Assembly (NCBI GenBank): GCA_950106755.1
Contig: OX467082.1
Location: 32,178,001-32,242,000 of the forward strand
Length of the DNA: 64,000 nt
Source of the DNA: Climacium dendroides
Lineage: Eukaryota; Streptophyta; Bryopsida; Hypnales; Climaciaceae
Direction of reading: 5' to 3'
Numbering within the stretch: the first letter of the stretch is position 1; each line of letters starts with the position of its first letter. The notes beneath the pieces are model-generated. The model did not search any database. It was not told the DNA's origin and saw nothing but the letters and a program-made list of their open reading frames with translations. Positions 48,517 through 61,802 of this stretch are shown piece by piece. The position numbers were made by a program, and so were the translations under genes.

Positions 48517-49544
48517 ATGTATACTTGTTAGTTCGTATTTCTAGTATCAACTTCCTTCTTGGTTCTTGGTTTTAGAATGAATTATTGTGGTGATAAGGTA
48601 AACCAACCTATAATAGGCAAATTGACTAGTTTGCCTTGTTGATATTTTTTAATTTTTTTAATTTTTTTTCATATACATGCAAACATGAGAAATGGAGTAG
48701 TTGAAATTTATTTATTTTGACAAAGTATGAATTTGTTACAAATTTTTGAAGTGAATTAGCCAAATGGCTCAAAACAGTCTCTCAACTACCTCCAAAGCCA
48801 TCAATAACTATACTCATGGTGGTCATCAAACCACTTAATGTAGTTATAATATTTCCTAACATGGACATGACATAAAGGAATAAAAAAAGGTAGTTTATGT
48901 AATGAATTACAATAGAAAGGTGTAAGTTCCTAAAACAGTCTCTAACATTTCCATCACCATCACGCAAAACATTGATTTCAGTCATTAACCTACCTAATGA
49001 AGTCTTGTTTACATTAATTAAAAAAAAATTAACATAGATTGATGGAAAACTGTAATGAGTTGTTTGATAGATGTCTATATTAGTGAGTTTGCCTATCATA
49101 GGCTCATTTACCTTATTCAATGTTCTTCCGTAAGAGTCTGACTCGGTGATTGTTGGCTAATTTACAAGTGACTAAAATGCTTTCTTGTGACATGAAGTAC
49201 GCGTATGACTTGTTGGGCATGAAGTCAAATGTTGAACCTGTTGTCTTGAAGAAAAAGTGAGTCGATTGTGCTATGAGTTGAATTTGGTCCTTTGCTTTCA
49301 CTTATTTACTTCAAATTTTCTTGGTAGACACAAGGATTGTTCCCATGTTCTAAGTTGTTGATGGGTGCTTGCATTATTGTAAAATGACAATATCAAATGT
49401 AGCCGGAAATGTGGCCAGAAATGTGGCATACCAAAATACATTTATTCTCAAAAAAATTATAATTTTTTGTAATTTATTATAATTATCTATAGAACATACC
49501 AAATTTTGTTTTCCTTAAAATTCTTGTAAATTGTTGCAATATCA
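48517..49544. other. AT-rich stretch with a possible decayed coding fragment on the minus strand
   Basis: The minus frames 49120-48782 and 49301-49113 contain two related segments (DCFRNLHL and a GNIITTLSGLM-like phrase), matching duplicated DNA near 48775-48850 and 48935-49030. CCTATAATAGGCAAATTGAC near 48607 is also mirrored near 49090. No family is recognised. This is possibly a transposon remnant. Confidence 0.3.
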
Positions 49545-49815
49545 AATGTGGTTTTCTAGTGCCACATTGCTCTAAAAAAATAATTTGGCTAAAAAATGCC
49601 AAAAATAATGCCAAAAAATTGGGTGAAATTGCCAAAACAATTTGAATTTAAAAAAATCTTGAATGAAATTGCCAAATTATGAATGAAAACCAAATTATGG
49701 ACATGTAATATGTGCTAATGTGATATTTTCTATCCAATATGTGGATGAATGTTGAGATTTGGAGCACCACTATAACATTTTATATTGCCACTTTGGCACT
49801 TCTTAAAAAATGAAA
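49545..49815 (-). repeat. Uninterrupted copy of the 47.3-kb dispersed repeat
   Basis: It is the reverse complement of 47305-47790 minus the MITE, with landmarks TGCTAATGTGATATTTTCTA, GTTGAGATTTGGAGCACCAC and ATTGCCACTTTGGCACTTCT. Confidence 0.75.
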
Positions 49816-51001
49816 AAAAAAGACTTGGTTGGTAGACCTATGCTAAAAGAACATGATGAAGAAAATAGTGCAAAAAAATGATGGAATAATCAAATGTCTA
49901 GGAAAACAATCATAAAGTAAAAATTATCTCTATCTTCAAAACAAATGTTCTTATGAGTAAAAAAGATCGTTTGAAAAGGTGGTCAATTGACTCTTAAAGA
50001 ATGTTATACCTCTTTAGTGCAAAATGAAATGTTAAAGCTTATGGTCCACTAGACTTAGAGCCACTTCAAACTTCATTCCAAGTCCCACTAAATTCTAAAA
50101 ATCTAATGGATGGAGAGTTGAAAATTGGAACATGTGGCTTTACACTACTTCCCAAGTTCCACATCACTCTAAAACACCTACTTAGCAATATTTTTCAAGA
50201 TTTTGGCACCAAGAAAGTGGAACTTGGAGGTCAAATAAGGTTTAGCAAAATTAGAGACCCTATTCAGCCTCCAAGTCCTAACTATTGCTTTAAATATAAA
50301 ATTAGGATAAAAACACCATATAAATCATCTTCATTGGCTAAAATTCTACTGAAATTTGTTAAAAAGTGCCCCCAAACAAGGTTTTCACTTTTTGATTCAA
50401 TTTTTAGGCATATGATTGTTATAGAATATTATTCAACAGACAAGTTGGGACTTTGACCTTCACATTGTATTCTACATTTGATATTTTTTTATTTACTTTC
50501 TACAATCCAAAGAACTTGAAATTTGACCTTGAATCAAAACTTAAAAAGTTACGTTGTATAAAGCGCCCCATGTTAAGTATGGTGTCATCAAGGTAAATCT
50601 AGTCCAACTCTAACCTACATTCATTGCTACCTCCATTTGTAACACCGATTGATACCCGCTTTTCGCGAAGTCCTCCGGTTCTCAACCTAACTGCGAGTGC
50701 TCTCTGAAGCCTGCCAAATTCGCGTCCACCCTGTTTTGAGTGTCCACGCTTCACATTTCTGAATTCCGTTTCCGTCGCACTTTGAATTCCATTTTGTTAG
50801 CACCGATCACTACTCAATCGAGTCGCCTCCCCAACCTCTCTAACAATTCGATTCTTTGAATTCTCTCTCCTTAACCTCCAAAGACCTTTACAAAATGTGC
50901 TACTCAGTGTTTCGATCGACCTTACCAAAGATTTGAAATCTTCGGGAGCTTTGCGCATTTGAGGATTTTGATTCTATTGGAGGAGACGATCTTCGATTAT
51001 A
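49816..51001. other. Intergenic DNA and probable frataxin promoter
   Basis: A 116-codon frame at 50106-50456 is AT-rich and unrecognised. From about 50640 the sequence becomes GC-intermediate with C/T-rich tracts, as expected of promoter and 5' untranslated sequence of the frataxin gene. Confidence 0.4.
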
Positions 51002-52665
51002 ATGGCAACCAAGGCTCTGCGATCGTTGCGTCGGCCTTTGTACTCGTCGCTCTGCCGGTCGCTGTCAGCAACGTCGCCTTCGTCACCGGCGGGTTTAAGC
51101 TTACGAGTTTTGAGCTCGTCTTCTTGGATTGTGAGACCGAGAGAGACTTCGCATCCGCTGCGGGATCAATTGAGATTGTTCAGTTCTGGTGGCGAGGGTG
51201 AATCCGGGTAGGGCTGCTCTTCATACTCACTTTGAGCGGTGGGGGAGTGTTTCTTTAGTTTTTTGATGCTCGAGTCTTTTGGATACCCTAATTTCATAGG
51301 GTTTGATGATCGATTTTCTTCCTCTGATTGTGGTGCTAAAAGGATGCAACAATGAAAAAGTGTTAACTTCATTCATAGTGTTCTAACAACGTCGTTCAAA
51401 TTTGATATTCGCTAGGTTTGCCCTCGGATGTTTGTTAGCAATGTAGAATTGGGTTTCGTGAATATTGGAATGTGTATCAATGCACTGTGAATTTTCAACT
51501 TCCGCGTTGGTCTTACTCTGAATGAATTATTAGTGTTCAGAAGGTGCTTGGAGCTTGCTGGTATGAATAACACGCAAATAGTCTAAGTACGTGGTGTTTA
51601 CTTGCGTTCTTTTACAGTGCCTTGATTTCGGAGGAGACATTTCACTCGGTAGCGAATGACACCTTAGATATGTTGCAAGAAAAAATTGAGGTAAGTATCA
51701 GTTAACACTCCAGAGAGCACTTTCACGTTCTCTCATGGCATACCAAGTTTATCACCACAGGGTTTTCGATGGATTTGTGACCGAATTGCATTGCATAGTC
51801 GAATGTAACTACCCTGATGGACATTAGTTTGATATTTGATGTTGCAGGCACATGGAGAAGATTTAGACGTTGATGGGTTTGACATGAATTACTCGGTACG
51901 TGCATCTAATATTGAACCTCATCATGGGAATAATTAACTAAATACTAAGCTTTACTGTCCATCAATCAATTTCTGTGGCAAGACACACGTCAGCATGTAA
52001 CTGATGGGATTGTTTGGAATATTTTGTGCTGTTGGATGAGCTTCTTTGACTGTTGAAAACATCATTCACGAAAACGAGATTACTCACAGACGGTTGACTA
52101 TGCAGGATGGTGTTATGACGGTTAGACTTGGAGATCTAGGCACATATGTGATTAACAAACAGACTCCAAATCGTCAAATTTGGTTGTCATCACCCGTGAG
52201 GTTTGTGTTGTCTTAAATTTACGCCAATTTCTATCACTGAGCATGTGATGTGGTTGAAGTGGTCTCTGCATTACACCAGATTGAGTAGCACTTGTAGCGT
52301 TGGTGTTCTGTTCTTTGATTATAGCCAGCATCCTATTTTAATCCTAACTAGCATCATTTACGATATTATACAACTCTCAGGGGTTATTTTGTCCTGCAAG
52401 TTCATTTTTTGAAGTGAATCTGAATCTGGAAGTCTGAAGGATTGGGATTTGAATTCCTTGAAATACTGAGATGCATCGTGGTGTAGAAACTTCTGGTATG
52501 CGTCTGACATTAGTCCTCTTCATGAATATCAGTGGGCCAGCAAGGTTTGATTATGTGACGAACGACAATGTGTGGGTGTACCGACGGAGCAAGGCAGAGT
52601 TGGTAAGTTTATTGGAGCAAGAACTTAGCGAATTACTTGGCAGCCCTGTCTCTTTGAAGAATTGA
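51002..52665 (+). CDS. FH: Frataxin, mitochondrial, five exons
   Basis: The exons are 51002-51207, 51618-51690, 51848-51895, 52106-52200 and 52533-52665, all GT-AG and in phase, giving 184 residues. The first 60 or so residues are rich in Arg, Ser and Leu without acids ([20 protein letters not shown]), a typical mitochondrial presequence. The mature part has the acidic first helix ([20 protein letters not shown]), [19 protein letters not shown], the hallmark [18 protein letters not shown] and the C-terminal [17 protein letters not shown] helix. Frataxin assists Fe-S cluster assembly and iron handling in the mitochondrial matrix (and, reportedly in plants, chloroplasts). The first three nucleotides of exon 2 fix the exon 1 donor at GGGTAGGG. 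The assignment is very secure. Confidence 0.95.
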
Positions 52666-55600
52666 CCAGGAGCAACACCTATTTACTTGCATTCTGAGAC
52701 AATTATTATCCTTGCAGTTCTTCTGCATGAACCGCAGCACAATAACTCTTTGTAGAAGACCTGAATCTTGGCTTGCTGGTTTGAACGTGGGATTGAGTTG
52801 CATGAACTGCTCAAGTCTTGCCGGACTTCTGCGATAGGATGGGTATCAGAATCGTGTTTTTCAATGGCTGAATGACAGCAATAAAATTTCCCCTATGCAG
52901 CGAATTATACATTTTAATCAGTACTCTTGTTCAGTGCCTGGTCCAATTCTGAATGGCACTTTCTCTCCACTAGTAACTCAAACATGTCTATTCATTGTGA
53001 TGATTTTGATTTATGAGTAGTCACCAGAAAAGTCCTTGATAATTAAACGCAGAGTTCCACACGGATTTCTGCGAGTTAATGTGTAAGTTAGCTGGGACAC
53101 TGCTGAATTTTCTGGGTAACTTAGATAATCGTTGTATCCTCTGATCAGTTGGGTGTACAGGTAGTGGATCCAGGGTACATATATATTCTGTGGTACATAT
53201 GTGCTAATACTTTGCATTAATGGTTGTAGTTGTAGTTTTACAGAAATGTCATTTTTTGGGAACAGGGGCAAAGCTTGGTCATCAATATGAATTGCATAGA
53301 TTGCATTCATTTCAAGTGGGAATTTTGGGTGCAAATACCTTAGAGCAGCCCCACAGCAACATGCTAAACAAAGGTTCTACACCATTGATCTTTTAATAAT
53401 GAGGGATGTCCTCCATTGATTTGCTTCATAGTGTTGCTTCAGTGTGTTGTTGTGGGTCTACTCTTATAGTACTATGTGATGCTTGATGATGGGCACTTAG
53501 CAAATTTTACAGTACAATACAATTGGGTAAGGCAAGAGGTCCATAAAGCACCCATTGAAGAACTGGAAATTAATTAGGGGAGACTAAACTTGCAATATTT
53601 TTGAGTAAATTTTTCTTTCTTAAAAGACAAAATGGAATTCAAAGTTGTTTCATATTTTTTTGGAGCTTTTATAGAATTTGTTATGAATTTTTGAAGTTGA
53701 AGTGTAGTGGTTACAAAGAGCATCCACCTCCCAAAATATACACTATAGGAAGAGGTCCATGATGAGTGCATGTGGTTGCTCAAATGGATTCCATTTTTTG
53801 AGGTAGGAAAATGTGCTTGCAAGTGAGTGATTTTAGGATAGTGAGTAGTGCTTTTGGACCACTATTATGTCATGTATGAATCATGAATCCATCATTTAAT
53901 ATTTAACACAAAATTCAAAATGATAGTGAAACAAAAGTGGTAAATATTAATTTCATGGTACACATTTCTCTTGCTTGCTTTAGGACATTGCATTCATGCA
54001 TTATGAAACTTTCTTGAACATACTAAGCACCCTATTCATCTTTTTTGGTACTATTTTTCTTCTTTCAAAAGCACATGTTAATTCATTATTGTTAAAGTCT
54101 ACAACTGTTTATAGTGATCTACAAACTTGTTACTTAAAAAAATTGTATTTAATTCATTCGAAGTGAGAAAATTACAATTTAAATTGCAATTTGTTTCTTT
54201 TCCATTTCTCTATCTACTCCAAAAAAATGGAAATCATTAATTGGCCGGTTTCTTCCACACATCTGTTTTTCTCCTTACATGTTCCATTTTTGAGCCTCAG
54301 TCTACCTTATTTGTACATTGTTGGTGCAATAAGAAAGCAAAATGTACAAAAAATACACATGTTAGGAAGTAAATGCTTTTAGAGCCTAAACACTTTATGG
54401 ACCTTTTGCTTTATATGGATTTTGCTAGTCCAATACAAATCCAAAGTGGTTGTACACTTGTCCAATCTTCTACTTTGGGCACATTGAAAAGTCACAATTG
54501 GCCTTGACCTTGACTTATGAGAAGTTGGTTTTGAGAAGCCTACTTAAAATCTTAGCATTGACTTTTATTACATGTAGGACTGGCGGATGTACTTAGTTCT
54601 ATTTCAACAAACCACATGCGAACAAGTGTTTTTTAATAAACTATGATTTTAACTTCAAATTTTGAGCATTGTTTATTATTGACTAAAGGATTCTACTTCC
54701 AAAATTTCAAACTCAATAAAATATGGAATGGTTTCTAGAAGAGGTTAAAAATGCACTAAAATGGCATATTTTTTTAACTCAAATATTTTTAAAGAACACA
54801 TTAAGATGACCATTGCATCAATATTCAACTAAAAATGAGCTTTCAATAGAGAGTTATTTTTAAGAATTTTTTGTTCATTTTTAAACAATATTTTTTTAAT
54901 ATAATATAGGGGTGTGGAAGTTGTTTTTTAACTCTACAATGTATCTTTTTACTTCAAAAATTTGTAACTAATTATTATTAACAAATAAAAATATCGATAA
55001 TTCAAAACATAAACTTTCAAAGTAGAAAAATCTATTCATATTTTTTTCATTTAATTGTATTTAAAATTCAAAAAGTATATAGGGGTCCAAAGTTTTGTTT
55101 GCACGCTAACATAAAAAAAAAAAAAAGGGAGTGCACCCCCCAAGCATGTAAGACCCCTCCAGATGTAGGACTAATCAATAAGACCAAACTGTCCAAAATA
55201 ATAAAGGTCGCATGAGGCAATGTCTATTTGTTGTGCAACATGTACCTTGGTTAAATGAACCAAGTGTTTAGGATACATATATAGGGGATAAAAAAGAGGG
55301 GCAAATACAAAACATGAATGTACATTTTGATTGATTGTATCTCTCTTCCTTTACACTACTCAATCTTTGCCCCCTTTGGATTTTATTTCTTAAATCTCAA
55401 GCATAAAACGTGCCTTCAAGTGCCTTTATCAATAAAAAAAAATCATCCTAAAGGGATTTCACTTTCCTCCTTTAGTCCACCCTAAGTTGTTGGATTAGAT
55501 GAACTACAATTACGTATGCAAACTCAAAATGTGAATGTTGTAAGAGTAATGTCTGTAATAAAATTGAAGGTTTAAAATAACAATATTGTGGAATAAGATA

Positions 55601-58600
55601 TAGAAGGCTAGTTTTATTAAAAGATTTCTATTCTAAAACAATGAGCAAAGTTTTAAATTGGACTAAAGAAAAAAATTGAATGTTTTTTATTGCACATGTA
55701 TACTATGAACAAAACCCACAAATAAATACTTTAGATTTAAATTCACATATAGAAATATTTCACACTCTATCACTAGTTATGGAGGCATGTGACATTACTA
55801 TGTAGGAGAATGGTGAATAATAATCAAAAGGAGCCAATTCCAACTCAATAAGTTGGCAAAATATTTTAATTGACAAACATGCCCACTCAAATCCCAAATA
55901 TTTGCTTGTCAATCATGCTTGGCAACCTATTGCACCAAAATAATGTATTGCACATTCTTTTATACATCAAATCTTAAAATAACTAAATTAAATTTAGTGT
56001 GTTATTAAAAATGATAGTAGCTATTGGAGAAATATGTGCCTACATAAATATGACATTAAATGTGATTTAGTTGTATATAGTAGCTAGTTCTACTACATGA
56101 ATATCTCTCTATATAAAAAAGGTTCATAAAAAAAATTTAGTTTTTTAGATTAAAGAGTAATATTTTAGTATAATAGGTATAAATTTTTTTTACAACAAAC
56201 ATTATATTTAAAAAAATTCTAAAGACTATGTAGAATGTTAGATTGAAGCAAAGGGAGATCCAACCAACTTGCAGCATGTGAATTGCAACTGGCATGTGGC
56301 AACATAAGATGATAAAAACATTCTATTTCTTTTAGAAGTAGTATTTTATTTGAATATTATTTGGCTAAAACATTTATATGCTAGATTTATCAAACATAGA
56401 GTCTTTTATAAAAATTAATCTGTTTGGGATGCTATTTTTATTAACAAAATCAAATAAATGAAGTTTAATGTTAATTAAGAGCTTGTTCTATTTAATTTAA
56501 GACATTTTAACTTGAATTGTATTTGTGTAGGTATAAACATTGGAACTTGGAAAGACACAATGTTAAAAAATATTAGAAGAATGAATATCATTCTTCGCAA
56601 CTTTAAAAAATTTTGCAAAAAATACAAGAACAGAATGGTTTGGGTTTGGAAGAGACTCATATTGGAAATTTCCCATTCACAATATTTAGTGTCACTTGTG
56701 ATTACAATTGTCCCATCTACATTAATGGGGATGACTATGAATATGAATTTGTTATGTAGGTTGAAAGAGGTATATCATTTAACCCTTAAAGAACAATGTG
56801 AGTCCTTTGGGCATTTTAAAAGTCAAAACTTGAATTTTTGTATAGTTCTTGATTTTAAATATTTTTAAACTCAACTAAAAAAACGTAGCTCCAATAATCT
56901 ACATTTTAATTCATTTTAATTTTTTTAAATTAATAAATTATAATTTTTGTGACACTTTCAACATAGCTTCTTGAAAACTCAAAATACACCACTTTTGAAC
57001 TTTTTCTATCAAACTTCTCTTTGTATAATCTCAAGAAATACATGAGTTACACCATGATGTTTGTCACAATTATTACACCATTTAAAAAAAAGAATTCATA
57101 CTATTTTATATATTTTTGTAATTACTATGATTTTTATATGGAAATTTCTTTTAAAAATCATATCAAATTCAATTTGATGTTTTTAATTATGAAAAAAAGA
57201 TATTGAGCTTTAGACATGTATGACTACATGTGAAAATATCATAATTTTAAAATCTATGTTTTAATATAGAAATCTAGTAAAGTTTGACCAAGCCTAGATA
57301 TGAAATGTCTTCTAAAGGCTAATAATGTACTTGATTTTTGATGAATTTCATGTTGTGTATTGGTGATTTCTATATTTTTTATTTTTTTGAATTCTATGGT
57401 GTATGTATAGAAAAGATTTTGGATGGAAAAAAATCAACAAATTTTGTTTTCTTAGAAATGTCATTGCATTTTATCCTCAATAAGGTGATGTCATTGCATT
57501 TTTATCCTTGACATGGCATTAGCTTTCTTTCAAATGTGATTTTTGTTTCAACAATTATAAAAATCGTCTAAATGAAGTAGGTAAAATTAAGTATTGGAGC
57601 AAGAAAATAAAATAAAATATGAAATTATAAGTGAATTTTGAACATAAGAAATGAATTTCTCACTTTATCAAGAACAACACTCCTCTAGAACCATTGGTTT
57701 AGAAGATTCAACCAATTGATTTAATTGATAAGTTGTTGCTAAGAACCTTAGTCTAAAAGCCTTTAGTCTAGAAGCCAAAGAAATTGCGAAAAGTATCCTT
57801 GATACAATGAAGGTAAATTTATCTTTTTGTTATGCACATTTTCATTTTTCATTTAGATTTGTTGTTTTTGAGGTTCACTTGAACCATTGATGCAATTAGG
57901 GCACATTATTTTTTATGTTATGTTGTGGTAGTTATTTTTATTGTTTAAGGCAATAGTGTTTGTAGGGAATATGATACTTATGAAATTGACAATGTAGAGA
58001 TTGTGTAAAGACCTACTAGATACGATTCCTTGCTATGCAACTACCTCATAGTCATACGACTCTACGACTTTCCATACAAATCTAGTACACACCAAGGTCA
58101 CAAAATTTTAGAATATTTGTCTTCTTTATTATTATACTTGCACTTGTCTCTTTAAAATGAGTCACGTTACATTTTAGAATCACATTATGAATTAATTTTT
58201 TTACAAAATGTACAAATCTTATTAGAGGCCCATAAAATCATACCTTCTATTTTACTTTTGATATTGTGCTATATAATCATTTCAATTGTTGATTTTGATT
58301 CATACAATAGAATCTATAAACTCTAGAAGTTCTTTTGCATTAAGGTGTTGGCCCCATCTTTTTGAATATGACCCTATGATTTTTCGGGACATTTAGAATT
58401 GAAGGTAGAATAAGAATATATCAATTTTTTGATTTTTAATAAACCAATAATAGAAATTTTTTTAAAATCCTAAAAGTTGAACATTTGTGAAGACTTGATG
58501 GTAATGAGATTTCACCAAGAAAATGAACTTGAAGTTGTCTCTAATATTTAGAAGCTTGCATGTCATGGAGCCCCTTTTTTGGCCTATTTGCACAAATGTG

Positions 58601-59219
58601 GAGGACATTAAATCATATATTTTTTGATGCCCTTCATATGAAACATGCCCATTTAGTATGGGAATAGATCACCAAAATTTTAGCTCTAGTATATTAAATT
58701 TGGGTACTCCCTAGTACTAAAATAAATAAAAACTAAAAGTATGATAAATTAAAGAAATTGAATTTTAAATACTAATTGATTATTAAACTTTTTTGAAAAA
58801 AGGGACATACTTACAATCAAAACATCAAGAAATATATTTTTAAAATTTTTGACATTAAATTTAAAATTCATAAGTAGTAGCAGAAGACAAAACTAGTTTG
58901 GCAAAATCCTACCAAAATCATTGATCTTTCTTGCAATCACCCGGAAACATGTACAATACAATCTATTATTTTACTTTACAAATGAGAAGTAAAATAGTAT
59001 CTACCATACTAGTACATATGCCACATATGGAAGACTTTGGACCATTAAGGCAATTGCAATATATGCTCTAAATTAATCAATTACAAGTACACGCAAAGAC
59101 TATACACATGGATTGTACTTTTTTTGTTAGAGCATCACATGTTTTTTTACGTACATCAAAATGAGTTTTAGAAAATATAAAGAGTTCTTATATGTGGTTT
59201 AGTACATATTCCTACCAAC
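52666..59219. other. Long AT-rich gene desert
   Basis: About 6.5 kb without a supported gene. The first 300 bases are probably frataxin 3' untranslated sequence. Near 55190-55440 a stretch with CATATATAGGGGAT followed by GATTGTATCTCTCTTCCTTT looks like part of a copia-type solo LTR, but I cannot define its ends. ATTTAACCCTTAAAGAAC near 56777 is a TTAA-type left end without a partner. Confidence 0.4.
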
Positions 59220-59449
59220 TTAACCCTTAAATGACACCGAGGACATTTTTTGGTTGATGAATGATATAGAATCTCTCTCTGTAGGACAAAACTGCAACTA
59301 TTCATCCTCCAAATTCTGTGGGAAAAGGAAACCTCTTCTACAATAATTTGTCTCCCAATGAGTGTTTTTTCATTTTTTTTAAGTCAACAATTTACACAAT
59401 ATCCAAACAAATGATTTCTACAGTGATCGGCTCGTTGTTTAAGGGTTAA
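59220..59449 (-). mobile_element. Short TTAA-type MITE, copy 3 (reverse, best ends)
   Basis: It runs from TTAACCCTTAAATGAC to GTTTAAGGGTTAA, with intact TTAA at both edges and a terminal repeat of CCCTTAAA. The reverse complement matches 25833-26061 along the full length (CACTGTAGAAATCATTTG, GGATGAATAGTTGCAGTTTT). It is too short (230 bp) to code for anything. Confidence 0.8.
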
Positions 59450-61475
59450 GCATGAGGAGGGAATTTCATTGAGAAATTGAGTTCAATCTAGACAAACATA
59501 AGGATGAGAAAGAATGCAAAAAAAATGAATTTTATTAAACCAAGAATGGATTTTTTATTCAATATAAATGTAGGTTTTTCATTGGAACCCATTATGGTTT
59601 CATAAACTCACCTATTGTAGTTAGCTTTGGATTTCTATTTAAGCAAGGAAGGAAGACAAATGAGTGGACAAGAAGGCGCAAACAAAGAATCTTTCTCAAT
59701 GAATAATGCATCCAAGTATGTTCACAATAGATGAATCTTAAAAACCATGATAAGGGGCTTTCCAAAATAAATACTTCTTCCATATACAAGATTGATATGG
59801 AAGACACAAAAAGTGTACAACTAATCATAATAGAATAATTATACAAATCAACAATGAGTGTATGTAAGAGTGGAGTATGAAGGCTTCAAAGTAAAAAAGT
59901 GTACCATTGTTAATTAGGAGGCACCTATGGATTTCATGTTCTTTAGTTACTGGTGTAGTGCTTGTTATCAAAAATGTGAGGATTACCTTCTCACAACAAA
60001 AGAAACATTTTTTTTAAGAGAAAATTAAAGTGTCCATATCCATAGAAAAAAGAAACATGTGTCTTGTTGTAGCAAGAGGTCACCAATGTTTCAAATCCAC
60101 AACCACATCATTTCCAAGTAAACATTTCATGACTACCCATTGAAAAAAATTTATTTTGAAGGCAAGCTAATATGTGCTAACACTAACTTGCACATTTTAC
60201 ACAACATTCATTGCTTTTGCATTCGATTCTTGTTGGGTCCCTATCATTCTAGCCCATACTAATATGTTTCCTTCAAGATGGAATACTTCTTGTTGAACTA
60301 AGGTAGAACCACCCATCACCAACCACAACCCCATCAACAATCAATAGAATGTTTGAAGTTCAAGAGAGGCTAGGTCAATATCTAATTTTCAAATATGAGT
60401 TCTTTAGCTATGACCATCAATTCTTCCAAGCTTTTCATGACACATGTGCTTGTTTTGAAGTGCCAAAATGAACAAGAAGTAATCTCTCAAATGAGTAGTT
60501 TTGGATTAATCTACAGACCAACTTTTTCCCTCCAAAATTCATAGTAGTTTTAGTTCAAGCCATAAAATTACTAAATTTTGGCAATCCCCATTATTTCTAT
60601 CTTTGCACCTCTAAGAATATTTGCTTTGCCCTACACTATTCAAGAACATGGCCACAAATTGCTTATTTGGTCAATTATGGGTGGCTCTACTATACATTGG
60701 AATTCATCTTCACCCACGTCCAAAGAAATGAAGATTTGTCTAAGTGTTTCCAAAATTTTATCATCCATAGTAAATAATACTACCTCTATTTTAGAATGAT
60801 CTTTTTAGTGGACCAAATGTTCTAGATTAAGGCTAAAAATAGCATTTAAAAAACTAATTTTGCGCTATAAATAGAATTTGGTGTACTCCTAGCATTCTAA
60901 AAACTTTGAATTTCAGAACCCTTTTGAAAGTATATTTTTGAAATATTGGAAAGTAAATTTTGGAGGGCATTTTCAAGGAGCACCACTACTCAATTAATTG
61001 TTGAGTGTGAGGTTGTCATTTTATAGGCATTTAATATATGCCCAAGACTACATGTTGCCCTTTGTTCTGCCTCCTAGTCAAAGATTCATCTCCTTCAATT
61101 AGGCAATATTCAAAGAGACGCAAAAAATAAGAATGAATAATGTTGATTGGCCCCTTCAGTCATTTCATTGGTGTTTTGGCTGATGTTTGCATTGATGAAG
61201 GGGAAACTACTACTTGAAGTTGTTTTGTTGGTCCCAAGTAGCAATCGAAAACCAAATTTGACTAGTTTGCAACGTCACAAAGTACAACAAGAAAAAATTA
61301 AGGGCCACTTCTCACAACGGGTGAAGGTTGAGAGGCCGTGGGTTTCCACCAATTAGATTTCTTGAAACCAAAAGTTTGGCCTCTTGAGCTTTCATACTAG
61401 GAAGCACAACTTGGACACAACCCAAAGTCCGTCGCCCTCCAAACTACCTACATGGCAGTCGAATGCCTACATGGT
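59450..61475. other. AT-rich intergenic stretch
   Basis: No gene is supported. Short frames (59592-59846 minus, 60578-60799 plus, 61147-61356 plus) show no known domains. Confidence 0.4.
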
Positions 61476-61542
61476 GACGGACTCTCGACCATAGTTTGGG
61501 CAAGCCAAAAATGGAGACCCAAACTATGGTCGAGAGCCCGTC
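61476..61542. repeat. Near-perfect 25-bp hairpin
   Basis: GACGGACTCTCGACCATAGT plus TTGGG at 61476-61500 is the reverse complement of 61518-61542 except for one position. The spacer is 17 bases. Confidence 0.9.
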
Positions 61543-61636
61543 GAATTTTTTCCCTAAAATGTTAGAAACTAACAAGATCTCAGCCGTTAGATTGGATTGT
61601 TTTGCAATAGGTAGGTAGCTAGCTAGGTAGGCCAAT

Positions 61637-61802
61637 AGGAAGATCATTTGAAGACAAAAATTAAGGCCAACAAGAAGATCATTTGGGGACAAAAAATTAA
61701 GGCCAACAAGAAAATCATTTTGGGACAAAAAAATTAAGGCCAACAAGAAGATCATTTTGGGACAAAAAAATTAAGCCCAGCAATAAGATCATTTTGGGAC
61801 GG
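61637..61802. repeat. Tandem repeat of about 36 bp, 4-5 units
   Basis: The unit is AAGGCCAACAAGAAGATCAT followed by TTTGGGACAAAAAAATT, with small changes. The last unit reads AAGCCCAGCAATAAGATC. The minus strand stays open through it (QNDFLVGLNFLSPNDLLVGL), again as a product of the repeat. Confidence 0.9.

Noticed and set aside
50106..50456. 116-codon frame upstream of frataxin
   Set aside because: AT-rich codon use, no family recognised, no splice context and no similarity to other genes of the window.
55190..55440. Possible copia solo LTR
   Set aside because: TATA-like and leader-like words are present, but no defined TG...CA ends or target duplication could be read.
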